Made by a program: the position numbers and the translations under genes. Positions 32,482-43,935 of a stretch of DNA of 64,000 nt are shown piece by piece. How positions within the stretch are numbered: position 1 is the first letter of the stretch; each line of letters starts with the position of its first letter. Origin of the DNA: Globisporangium splendens. Its lineage: Eukaryota; Oomycota; Peronosporomycetes; Pythiales; Pythiaceae. The notes beneath the pieces were generated by a model. It was not told where the DNA came from and did not search any database. It was given only the letters and a program-made list of their open reading frames with translations. The stretch covers positions 186,001-250,000 of the forward strand of contig VFIW01000024.1 of the NCBI GenBank assembly GCA_006386115.1, written 5' to 3'.

Positions 32482-35400
32482 CTAAAAGCAATATTTGGAC
32501 ACTGAGTAGAGCACGTCGGCGTCCTTGGCCTTGATCTCTTCGTCCTCGGCGTCCACGACGGTCTCGCTTGGAAATCGCTCTCGCTGCTTCAGCTCCACAC
32601 GTTTCTGGAGGACAATCACAGGACCTGGTGCTCGTGGTGACTTCAATGATGGAGACTCTGGTGGCGCCGCAGCGGAACTGCACGTGAAAAAGCGAATGGC
32701 GCGCTCGAGCAATCCACCTGACGACTTTTGCCGCAAATTCGCGATCTCCACATGAGCAACTTCGAGATCCTGTTCCAAGTCAGTGATCCGCTTCGACTGC
32801 TCTGCGATTCGCACGTTGCTTGAATCCATTTGAAATCGGAGCTTCTCGTACTTTGCACGCATTTCCTGTGCTTCCCGCTCCGCCTGCTCGGCTCTCTTCG
32901 TTGCGGCGTCGATTGTCTGCGCCAGCTTCTCGTTGTCATTCTCAAGCCGAATGACGTGAATCTTTTGGAATTGCCGCGTAAACAGGCAGAAAGTTCTCAC
33001 CTACAAAGAAACAAAGAAAGAATGAGATATAATCACCAGCCATATGTATCGAGCCTCTTGGTGTTTCCTTACCTTGACGTATGCCGTTCGCCATCTTTCA
33101 CGAGCTAGCCGCGCCTTCTTTAGTCGGCGGAACTTAGCCTTGGCAATCAACACGCGCGCCTGCGCTTGCATCATCAATGCACTGCGCTTTCGCTTCACCT
33201 TCTCAAACAGCCAGAGGAACGCTCGCTTCGCCAAGTACTGCGTCATCACCTTCTTCCACAGCTTTTGTAGATAAATAACTTTCTGCAATGGACCCAACCA
33301 TTTGAGAAGCCAACGCTGCTTTGGTGGCAGGTAGTTCTTCTTGAGCAACTTGTCAAGAAGTACCATCTTGTGGTCTGGCAGATCTTGGTACGCGTGCATG
33401 ATCTGCGCTTGGTGAGCCATGCGGTTCCATATCTTGCTGATCCGATGCAGCGTGCGAAGCTTGCGCAGGCGCTTCCGAGCCAAGTGTTGGCGAACCATAC
33501 ACTGAATCGTAATCGCCTTGCGTCTGAACTTGCACTCCTGGAAGATCCGGTTGAAGATATTCATCGTAATCACTTTCGTGACCGCCGTAATCCAGCGCTT
33601 CTTAATCACGTACGTCACGATCTGGGACGGAAGTTTTTCTGTCGAGGTTTGCGACGGCGTGAGCAACTTGTCCAAAAGATCGATCTTTCCTGTGCGGAAA
33701 AACAGACGCGTGTCACCAAGTCGGTATGCCGAGGTAGGGAAGTCATACGCATGCAGAATCGCCTGCGTGAATAACTTTTCATTCGACTCAAACCGCTCGA
33801 AAATCTCGGCCGGAAGCATGGGCTTGTACACATCGACGACTTCGGCGTACAAGATCCGGGTTGGCAGACCGACTCGAAGCACCTCACATGCCTGCACCGT
33901 ACCCGAGCATCGAAGTTGCTCGACGACAAATGGCTTGTCAAAAACTCCAGGTTTCATCTGCGTGTTTGGTTTGATGCAACGCACAAAGTTACAGCTGGTG
34001 CCTTCCAATTCGGTCGTCAAGCCTTTCATCTGGGTCGAGAACAGATTCGAGGTACTTCCACTTTTCAGACGCTTCGACGATCCCAGCGACGAGAGCGCAC
34101 TCGACTTCGACGACTGAATGCCCTGCGAGTTGGATCGATTGCGACCATTGAGGTTCTGCAAAATGCGCGAAGTCGAGCGCTTAATCAGCTCTTCGAATTG
34201 ATCCGAGATAATGTTGTTGTTCTTATCCACGAACGACGCGATCGTGTACGTCACGGTTCCTGCGTAATGCTTGATCATGAACGTGTCGCGAATGTCCTTT
34301 GGGTGGGGAGTCGGGAAGCACGGATGGCGCTTGAAGAGGTTATGAAGACGCTCGTTCAACTTTCGATCCGACGGCATCGGCAGACGGGAAACATTATCAA
34401 TGGTGACAAAAAGTCCACCATGCTTGCTCGAGATAAGGCTCAAGCATTCTCGATTGTCCGAGTACTGCACGGCATCACCGCTTGGTTCCACTTCCTGTTT
34501 CAAGAAACTAAGCAAATACAACACAATCATAAACAAAAATGTAAGTATCTCACACATCCTGCTCCGAGATGCAAAAATGTTCACGTACTCAATGTCATCT
34601 GGATCCCTCGACTTCAGCTCCACACCAGGCAGTGGGAAGGAAAACGAAAGCGAGTGGTTCGTCGGGTTGAAAATGTGCTCCGATCGGTACAATTCCTGTT
34701 CGGCTTCGAAAATGCACGCATTGAACAGGCTCTGGAGCGCTTCGTTGGCATAGTTGATCAAGAGCTGTTCAAACGAGTTTCGGTTCTTTGGTTCAAAATC
34801 TTCAAAGCCAAAAATATCCAATACGCCAATGTACGGGATGACATCGCTGCGCTCCGAGTCGTAGTCCAAAGCCGATGCGCATTGCACCATAAGCCACGTG
34901 AACGTGTTCTCATAGATCGTCTTGGCAATGGTATCGCGCGAGTAGATTGCATTTCGGGCATCGCGTTTTGCATAGTAAATGGAGCCGCGACGGGTGCCTC
35001 GCGTCATAATGCGCTTCAAGAAAATGCACTCATTCAGTTCCTGGTGGGTCACACCGAGCAGCTCGGCGGCGTACTTAAGGGCTTGCTCAGAACTCGTGTC
35101 GCCTTCAGCAATGCACGCGGTCTTGCCTTCGGACGTGTCTTCTTCGCCGATCTTCACATTGCCCAAATGAAGCAAACCCGCGACCAGTCGAAAGATCTCA
35201 TCCTGTGCTTCGTCTCGAATGCCGACAAACTCGAGTGCTTTGCATAAATTCTGAAAGCTCTGCGCATCGTCGATTAGGTCCACTTTCATGCACCCCGACT
35301 GGTTCAAATACTCGTACACCGACGGATCCTTTGGCGTCAGGTAGAACGTTTTCTCAATGTACTCGGGCTGATCCGAGTGCAGTAACTCGTAGAAAATGTG

Positions 35401-36585
35401 GAAATTGCGTTCGCCGATCGGCTGGCTCACGAGTCGCGATTTCTCGAGCAGGTACGTATCGATCGATGCGCCGGTGAGTTCATGGGCGTTGTTTGAGAAC
35501 TGCAGACGCATGTACTTGCCAAAGCGACTGGAGTTGTGGTTGCGGTGAGTCTTGGCGTTACCAAATGACTCAAGGATCGGAATCGTCTCCATGAGCCGCT
35601 CACCGACCGCGATCGGGGATAGTTTGCGACTGCTGTTGCCAGAGTGTGGGTACGAGAGCGCCATGGTCGCCGACGACGGTGCGACTGAGATCGTGAGCTC
35701 GGGCTCCATTTCGTCCTCGGAACCCGCGCAAGAAGACGGTGACGGAGAGTGGGACGCACGTGTGGTCAGGAAATCCAAAATGATCTTGGACGTCTCGGTC
35801 TTTCCTGAACCGGACTCGCCGCTGATAATAATCGATTGATTCTGCATCACAGCGCGAACTGCGCATAATTGACGGTATGCATTCTACGAGAACAACAAAC
35901 AAAAAACATCCACATGAGGATCTCACTGCGAATAGCAATAAAGCGAGTATGCAGCAAGCATCAACCTCTGCGATATTGTATGGATGAGGCGGGCAGCGAT
36001 CAAGCGGCTGGCCAATGAAAAGCGCTTTATCGGGCTCTTCGAGGTATTTGAGCGGATTCACTGCGATCAACACGTTCGCCATGAACGTGTACGGCCGCTG
36101 GTTCTGAAGCGACGCGCGGTCTTCCAGGTTCTTCGCCAGCGCAGCCTCATGCAGGTGGCGCAGCGACGTCATATCTGACGCCGTCCTGTACCATCCCCAT
36201 GATATATACACACTCCTTTAGTCAGCGTCCACAACAAGTAAAAAAGACAGCACGCATACACGTACGTAAACAACGGATTCGCGGGATACAACGGACACTC
36301 GGTGATATCAAGCATCTGCGGCGGGAAGTCGCTGAAGTCGCGCGCTTCGCCCGAGCTCTCGTCGATGCGGATCCATTTCGCCGTGTTCTCCTGCGGGTTG
36401 AAGACCACGACCTGGCCGAGCTCCCATCCGTACGCGCCTTCCTGCTTCCAGTAGAGTTCACCCACGCGCAGAGTCGGCGTCGGTGTCGGCGTCGGCGCTG
36501 TCGGGGGCGCCGCGGTGGCCATGGCGCCTGTGCTGCTAATCGAGGCCGCGCTCGCCCGCCTCTCGGCGCTGACAGTCGCCGTCAT
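32482..36585 (-). CDS. Unconventional myosin heavy chain, short tail
   Basis: Five exons leftwards: 36266-36585, 35966-36185, 34585-35883, 33073-34494 and 32482-33000; 1259 residues. The motor shows an SH3-like start (ELYWKQEGAYGWELGQV), QRPYTFMANVLIAVNPL, P-loop GESGSGKTET (202-211), switch I NHNSSRFGK (about 295), switch II DIFGFEDF and the converter. The neck has IQ-like motifs (ITIQCMVRQHLARKRL; MMQAQARVLIAKAKFRRL). The tail is one coiled coil (about 100 residues) plus a Ser/Pro-rich end; no MyTH4, FERM or kinase domain. The loop between P-loop helix and switch I is expanded by about 30 residues (Ser/Glu-rich). The 90-bp intron at 34495-34584 is a multiple of three without stop, so its retention would add 30 residues. 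Confidence 0.93.
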
Positions 36586-37778
36586 CCTGCAGGTGCTAAT
36601 GACGTGCTGCCCGCGGCTATAGAGAATGCGGAATGCGGGCTCTCCGCGAAGGCACGCAATAGGGAATAATGTATGGGCAGTGGAGGCTGGCGCTTCTGCC
36701 AGGGAAAAGAGGCAGGGGGGGAAGAACAGCGCCAAGAGTGGTACACGCGACAGAGTGATTGTCAGTGGGAACTGACTGAATAGTCAACGTTGCACCTACA
36801 ATTTAGGTACACATAGTGGATTCAAGTGTGTACAGATTGTGGGTAAAGAGAGCGCAATTGCGTTCCGATACACCATCGTATCCGGATACAAAACACAAGT
36901 TTATAAAAAAGTCGAATCTTTCAGGCAGGAAAAGAACAAAAATGGAGAAGAAGGAGATTGTTTTGTATGCATGCGGCGTTAAAAAAACTTGGCAGCGAAA
37001 CAAAAATAGACTTTGTCAAGCGAGTTGACTGACTATCTCGGATTTCCTGCGTGTCTATGAGCTGTATTGGGAAGTTTGTGCAGCGAAAAAGATGTGAATG
37101 AAGCATGCGATGAAGCAGGCCGATCTGATCGATATAAATACACACACACAGACAGAAAAGCAAAATAAACAGCACGTGGATACGATCAAGAACGGAAAGG
37201 ATTTGCTGCAGCAAAGTGCATGTGCGGGAACCACAGATGACCAGCTAAAAGACGCGAGAAAGAGTTGGATATATGGAAGGAAGGGACACATCACCTCGGC
37301 GTGCGTTACTTTTTCGCACTTGTGTCTGTGCAACGAGGTCTCAACGTGATTACATATTTGGAAGAGGAGATCTACCCATCCAAACTGACCTTTGGCAGCT
37401 GCGTCGGTCTATAACCTAACGTACAATGCAAAAAGGAGGAGATCCACTGAAGCTATTCTATCTTCATATGCGCTGACAAGAAATATATCTAGGAATAACA
37501 CGCAGGCACACATGCCGTGAGGCTCTGAACTATCAAGTGGCTGTTCGGTGGATATTTTGCATGGGGATTTATTTGCATGGCATCATGATGAGTTTTTGGC
37601 TCCACCACATGGTTCAGCACTGATTTATGAAGTTCAAGAACGTGTCTCTTCCGACCTTTGCGGTCGTGTGCACTGACTTTCTAGAGCCAGTGGCTTTTCA
37701 TATTGTTTACTCCAAGACCGTTTGTAGACCAACCTATAAAACCTCTCTACAGTAACAACCGAGAATAAAACCGGACTT
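36586..37778. other. Gene-free interval
   Basis: About 1.2 kb between myosin start and SET-protein stop. It holds the myosin promoter. No frame with family features, no repeat array and no tRNA seen; moderately AT-rich. Confidence 0.5.
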
Positions 37779-39396
37779 CTATTCTGTGTCGTCTTCATCT
37801 TCATCATCGTCGTCATCGCTCGGGAGCTCTTCGTCGCTCGAGCCCTCCTCGAGCGAGAGGATGCCGATGAGGATGCGACGGCACACGTCGCGTTCGTGTC
37901 TCGTCAGCAGCTGCACGAGCTTCGTCTGCTGCGCGGCGTCGCCACTCGGGCTCGTCTGCAGCGCGTCGCTGTACGTCTTGTCGCGCTTGCGCAGCAGCAC
38001 GGCGAGCACGTCGTAGAGCGCGTCGGCCGGGAGGTCGTTGGCGAACACGAAGCTCAGCAGCGCGTCCGAGAGCCCAAACTCCTGGCTCTGGTCCCCGTGC
38101 AGCAGGAAGAAGAGCGCATCGTCGGCCATAGCGGGAGCACCCACAGCGAACAGCTTGCGACGCTTTTTCGCCGGCTGCTTGCCACTGCGCTCATTGTTGT
38201 CCTCCGCATCATTGTCATCGTCATCGATTTTGCCGCTGCTGGTGCTGTCGACGTCGTCGTTCATGAACGCGGCGTACGTCTGGAGCAGCTCGGCACTTTG
38301 CACGAGGATGCAGTCGTTCGGTACGGACTCCGGGAGTACAAACCCGTAGCGGCACAGGAGCTATCGGCAGCAAAGTCACAGACGTCATGTTTCCATATAC
38401 AGAAATAGCATGCCCTATTGCTCAGGCACATTGCGTACCTCGGCATTGGAGAGTTCGCCATACGAGATCGTCACGGCTTCGCCTTTCGCGATCTCACGCA
38501 GTGCGACCAGCTAAATGAATAGCCAGATGTCAGCAGAACATCCTGAGTTTGTCTGATGGCTTCGGGCAGAAAAATATAGAAAATAGGTGCAATGCTTTGT
38601 ACCTGGAACGCTCCAGCGTCGGTCTTGACGATCTTGGCACATGGGTTCACATGCGCGTGGTTGGCCATGTCGATCACCGGCAGCAGCGTCGGCTCCTTCG
38701 CGTCTGCGATCGTGAACGCTCGCGACGAGACCACCGTGTACGCCCACTGGAAGTGCGCAGGCTCTTTCGCCACGTTCTCAAGCCAGATGGACGGAAACTT
38801 TGTTGCGAGCGGCGCCGCAAAGCTCGTAAACATGTTGGCGACTAGCTCATGATCGATCGACGGCGCACTGCACAAACAAAAACAACGAGGTCTAAGCGAC
38901 ATAATGCACATTACAGAGCAGCGCGTCGCCTTAGGCGGATGACATCTTACGCTGCAGTGTGCTTGAGCGCGCGCCGCGCCTTGGCGTCCCAGGTCATCGG
39001 CAGCGGGATCTGCTTGGGGAGTTGTGCAATGTACCCCGCAAAGCGGCTCTTCTCGCCCAGGCCGTGCTCATAGAGCAGCGCCATCACGAGCTGCACAGTC
39101 GGACTGAGTTGCATCTCCTGGACCTCCTTCTGTAATGCAGCCACCTGGTCCTCTGGGGTTCCAGTGGTGCTGTTGCTGGTGGTCAGGTGGTGGAGCCATG
39201 TCGAGCCGTTCAGGAACGCGTCGTCCTGCAGCGTGACGAGCTCCTGGTCCGCCGCAATAGCGTCGAGCGCGTAGATCGACCGGTCCGAGTCCTCGTACGC
39301 CGCCGCGTCACCACTGCTGTGGGCTCCAACGGGGTCGATCAGCGCGCTCACGTGCACGCGCGGCTTGTGCGCATCGATCCATTCCAACAGCGCCAT
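37779..39396 (-). CDS. SET-domain protein methyltransferase (SETD6/Rubisco-LSMT type)
   Basis: Four exons leftwards: 38951-39396, 38603-38867, 38439-38510 and 37779-38360; phases close, 454 residues. The start MALLEWIDAHKPRVHV opens a split SET domain. The catalytic core has VIDMANHAHVNP (the NH motif for S-adenosylmethionine) and VTISYGELSNAELLCRYGFVL (the catalytic YG..NxxLL..YGF signature). The C-terminal half resembles the Rubisco-LSMT substrate-binding helices (RDKTYSDALQ, RRILIGILSLEEG) and ends in a very acidic Asp/Glu tail. A basic KKRRK stretch after an acidic insert may be a nuclear signal. Family members mono-methylate lysines of non-histone proteins; the target is unknown. Confidence 0.88.
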
Positions 39397-39573
39397 TTTG
39401 GTTTTGCCGCCATTGACGCTGACGCTCAGCAAAACAAGGTGATTTTTTGCACCAGAAAAAGGTAGTATACAATTCTTCAAACTCAAAATGAGTTGAACTT
39501 GGTGCAGCCTGCGAACTTAAGCTGTTTCAATGCAGCTTCACACACAACGAAAAGACAGCAATTAGGTGGGAAA

Positions 39574-41381
39574 ATGGCGATCATGGTGTCGGACGACGAC
39601 ATGTCCGCGCTGGACGACGGCAGCAGCGGCAACAGCACGAGCAAGGGCCTCGTGACGGGTTCGACCAGTAATGACCAGTGGCGCGTGTTCCTGGGACTCG
39701 CGATCCTCGTCGCGGCGTTCATCTTCCGCGTGGAGCTCGTGCGCTTCTCGCTGCGGCTCTTGCGGCGCGCCGTGCCGGGCATGTTCGTCTGGATCAAGGA
39801 GTTCGAGAAGAATCTGCTCATGCCTCTCTCTTGGGTCGTGCTCATCCTGCTCATCTGGCTCTCCATGTACGTCATGGACCTGAGCACCGTGCTCGGCATG
39901 GAACCCGATACGCTCACGAGCATCGTCACGCTCATCCTCGGCTTCCCGCTCATCTGGGTCGTCATCAACTTCTGCAACTACGTCACATGGGTACGTCGCT
40001 ATTTATGTAGTTTCATCAGGCGTATATGTCGTTACGCTAACGTTGTGCATGTGTATACCCATTGATGTTAAACAGGGCATCATTCGTGTGAAAGGCTGGA
40101 ACCGTGCGGCGTCCAAGGACGATGACGACTACAGTCGCGTCATGATCATCACCGAAGGCATTGGCGTACGTTGCTCGTATAGTTAATAGGCGGAAATGCT
40201 TACCTCCTTCTAACTATTCGTTGTGTATCGTGTATCTGTATCTGTAGGTGATCAAAATCCTGCTGGTCACGGCCGTCGTGTCGTCGTTCATGATGGACGG
40301 GATCGGCAACATCACGAACTTTGACTCGTCGCAGATCTCGACGGTCGCTGTGCTCATGGTCGAGCTCGTCTTTGTCTTTGGCGCGCACTCTTGGGTACGC
40401 TATGCCATACATAAAGGTATATTCACATTAAAGCTCATCGGACTGTTTTAATTCGTGTCATGCTGTAGTTAAAGAACATCATGGGCGGCTTGATGGCGCT
40501 CCTGGACGAGCAGATCAAAGGCGGGTCGCATATCCGCTTCCAGGGCCACGAGGGTGTCGTCGAGCGGCTGTTCCTGCAATGCTTTGCGCTGCGGCAGTAC
40601 GACAAGGGGCTCGCGTACATCCCCAATGGCATCCTCCTGGAGAACACGGTCGAGATCCAAAGCAAGAACCTGGACCGCCGCTGCGAGATCGCCGTGCATC
40701 TCAGTCACCGCACGAAAGCCGTCGCGATGCGCGTGTTGATCCAAGAGCTCGACAGCTTCTTGCTGCGCTTGCAAGCGGAAAAGCACTACCGACGGAAAGC
40801 CAAGGTCGTGCTGGGGCTCGAGAAGAAAGTTAATCAGCCTCGTGGCGGCTGGGACTTGAAGCAGATCTATGAAACAACGTCCAAGCTGCTCGCGAAAACA
40901 CCGCAAGACGACGACGATGAAGACCCGACCTGCGGCCGCTTCTGGATCAGCGTCGAAGCGCCGTACAAGGTCCACATCGTGTACTACACCCAGGAGCGTC
41001 ACATCAAAGCCATCATGGCAGAGAAAACCGAGGTATGCTGCTCATACACGCCCGCAACAGCAGAGCGATGTCATGAACTGTGTGCATTGTTCTTATTTGT
41101 TGTAGGTTGTCTTGCAGATCACCGATTTACTGACAAAGCTAAAACTCAAGTTGCACGATGAGGATGCTTCTGCCGCTGGTGCGCGGGCGTTGCCGCCGAA
41201 ACACAAGCTGGCAGCACTTGAGAGCAGCGACGCGAACGGCGATCCGTCGAGTCCTACGACAGCAACAACCTTGCGTGCACCATCAAGTCTGCCTCCTAAT
41301 TTCGACCGCTTCCGACGGAATGTGAGCGAAAGCACCACCAATGGCATGCGTCAACGGCGGCAGCAATCGTCCATGTTGTAA
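39574..41381 (+). CDS. MscS-like mechanosensitive ion channel, copy A
   Basis: Five exons: 39574-39990, 40076-40165, 40248-40394, 40469-41032 and 41106-41381; all phase 0, 497 residues. Four to five hydrophobic segments precede the MscS pore-lining region. The upper-beta domain that follows has GSHIRFQGHEGVVERLFLQC and LAYIPNGILLEN, the characteristic V-I-P-N motif of eukaryotic MSL channels. The cytoplasmic part is alpha/beta with a Lys-rich linker, and the C-terminal tail is Ser/Pro/Thr-rich. MSL channels open under membrane tension and release anions during osmotic downshock; in wall-less zoospores this would be useful (inference). The partner gene on the other strand is a paralogue with the same intron phase 0 at the equivalent C-terminal ..KTE junction. 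Confidence 0.88.
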
Positions 41382-41438
41382 TCCTCAGAAGGCATGGATT
41401 TTGTCTGAGTGAGTAGCCTAACTTGGACTAAAATGGCT

Positions 41439-43092
41439 TCAGTGCACGGTTTGCCGCGCGACGACGCCAATGCGTTGAAGACTCTCAATAATCGACATAT
41501 TTATCTGCAAGCATACACAATCATGTATCATGAGCATGTTGCTGTGATGATAACAGCAGCATTTTCCTACAAAATAAGCTTCGTACCTCGGTCTTGGCAG
41601 TCTCAAGGGACGGGAACCGCATGCGATCGACGAGAACCATGACTTTGACCCGGTACATGGCCTGGAGCACGACACGATACGTTGTGGTACTCTCCGCTCC
41701 ACTGAGCGTGTAGTGGCGCTGCATATACTCGGTATTGTTGCTGGCGAAGCTCCGGTTCTCGTACGCGTACTGGGTCGTCGACGGCGGCGTGGCCATCGAG
41801 TCCTCAACGCTGCCGCGCGTGAACGTCGTGTGGCTCTGAGTGTTCATCGGGTAGTCCTCGGGTATCGCGTACTGCGGCACGACGGTCGTGAGTTCGTCCA
41901 CAAGCTGGTGGATCTTGTCGATGGGCGTCGCCGGGTGCACCTGGAGCACGAGCTCATGCAGCTGTGCGTCCTGGGCATTCCCATTCGTCTGGTGGACGTC
42001 GGCGAAGATGCCGTTGGGGATGAACACGAGCGCGCCGTCGTACCGCCGCAAGGTCGTGCGCGCGAGCGACACCTTCTCGATGAATCCGCACAGTTGCTGC
42101 AGGCGGCACCAACTCCCCGTGCGGAAGGGCTCGGCAAAGATGAGGAAGAGCCCTGTCGCGACATTCTTGAGCTATATGTGTGTGAAAGCACAACAATGTT
42201 GGAGGAGATTGGAGGATACAACAGGAGTATGCATGTGCAAAACAGTCAAACGCACCGTGGTGAAGCCTGCGCATAACGCGATGACTTCGAGGCACACGAG
42301 CACTTCGACGAGCAGGAAACTCGCCATTTCGTTCGACACAAAGAAAATGTAAAAGATCTCGACCACGATGAGCACAAAGCACAAAAACTGCGTGGCATAT
42401 ACGCATACAAAAACAAGGTGGTTAGTGGATCTAGCTATGCAAATAAAGAGAGCAACATGCAATAGCGCCTTTGTGAATAATAAATGTAATGTGATATACA
42501 CACCGTCACGCCCTCGGTCACGACCAAGATCTTGGCGTCGTAGTCGGTCGAACCGCGGTCCCATTCCAAATAACGGATGATAAGCTGCATGTATCCGCAT
42601 ATCCACACAGCCATACAACGTTACATATACATTTAACGAATACCGCATAGCTCACACATGGCAATTGATACACTATACGCACGTTGGAGACGACTTTGCG
42701 CAGCGCAAAGGTGCCGAGTACGACTGGCGCTGCGAGGAAGTAGTAGAGCGCCTTGGAGACGGCGTCGTTGGCCGTGTCGTCCAACTGCAGCACGTTGTTC
42801 GCGATCAGGATCAGCAGCAGCGCGAAGCAGATCCACGACAGGTACAGCAGCATGTAGCGCTGCACGTCCGCGATCCATCTGCGCATAGATACACATAACA
42901 TGAGGTGCGGGCAGTCCACAATAGGCTGCTTCATATCTATATCTATATAGAGAGAGACACACACACATACTGGAAGCCCTTGCCGATGCGCGCGCGCAGC
43001 ATGGCGAGCAGCGCCTCCATGACGGGCTTGGAGAGGAAGTACGCGAGCACGGCGAGCACGCCCGCGACGCCGAACCGCCATAATGCGATCAT
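41439..43092 (-). CDS. MscS-like mechanosensitive ion channel, copy B
   Basis: Exons leftwards: 42971-43092, 42683-42878, 42504-42584, 42256-42387, 41587-42171 and 41439-41504; phases close, at least 393 residues. The start chosen is the first in-frame ATG (MIALWRFGVAGV); an upstream exon could add the acidic N-terminus present in copy A. The pore/beta region is clear: EPFRTGSWCRLQQLCGFIEKVSL and LVFIPNGIFADV. Exons before it encode four hydrophobic segments (YMLLYLSWICFALLLILI; FVLIVVEIFYIFFV). Tail to tail with copy A, stops 58 bp apart, which suggests an inverted tandem duplication, now strongly diverged. Confidence 0.85.
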
Positions 43093-43935
43093 GATGTTGA
43101 AGGGCTGCTTGTGGAAGTGCGTCTCCAAGGCAACACCTTATTAAGGCTTGGCTTGTCGAACTTGTTTGTCGAAGTAGGGTTGGTTTGTCGGTTTTGTTAA
43201 GTTCGGTTTGAGTCATTGGAGAGAGATGGTAAAGTTCTCTTTCGAATTTTGTCCAATCATAGAGAGAGACTTCGATTATGGCACTGTCTTTGTGCACTGC
43301 AAGCAGCGTGGTTTCAGTCAAAAGTGGTCAGAGCGATCGAAAAAGGCGCACACTGTATCCTGGGCGAAGAACGTCAACTTTAGCGGGAGCTGACACTCTT
43401 GCTGGTCAAAATGCGTGCTTGCTTGTTGCTGGCAACAAATGACGAAGAGTTTGGAACATTTGGATTGTGCATTTGGCATTTTCTGTTGCTGTTGTTGAGC
43501 CTGCGACGAGTGCCCACCCATTTATATGGAAAGCACCAGCACACTTTTAGGTATCGCTGTGATTTGTGGAAAGTCCCAAGTAGATGAGACGAACACTCGA
43601 ACGCAAGAAGAGAAGAAAATGAGTCGGTGCTTGATGATCCCAGGTTCCATAATCTCCCCCTTGTTTCAAACAGGGTTGCTTTGTAACTTGCAATCGTTCT
43701 GCAAAGCAAGCCAACCAACATCCGTGTCAGCCTGTGCAAACAGGCTCTTGTTCACACACCCCAACCTCCACTTTACCGTCAAGTTCCCTCTGTCAAACAG
43801 GCAGACTACTTGCGGGACAGACAAACAACCGTGTGTGCGTGACGTGCCAACAAACTTGCCCTTGCAAAGCCACCCCGATTTCCGGTTCATCAGCCGTTGC
43901 GCCATTCGTTAAGTTCGCATCTGCCTGACAGAAAC
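43093..43935. promoter_or_regulatory. Divergent intergenic region
   Basis: About 840 bp separate the start of MscS copy B (-) and the GPCR-phosphatase (+). The stretch 43140-43215 is a G/T-rich simple-sequence tract with repeated TTGTCG/GGTTTG words. No coding content supported; both promoters should lie here. Confidence 0.45.

Noticed and set aside
33916..35247. Open frame of 443 codons antisense to the myosin
   Set aside because: Shadow of the long motor exon; no domain and no independent start context.
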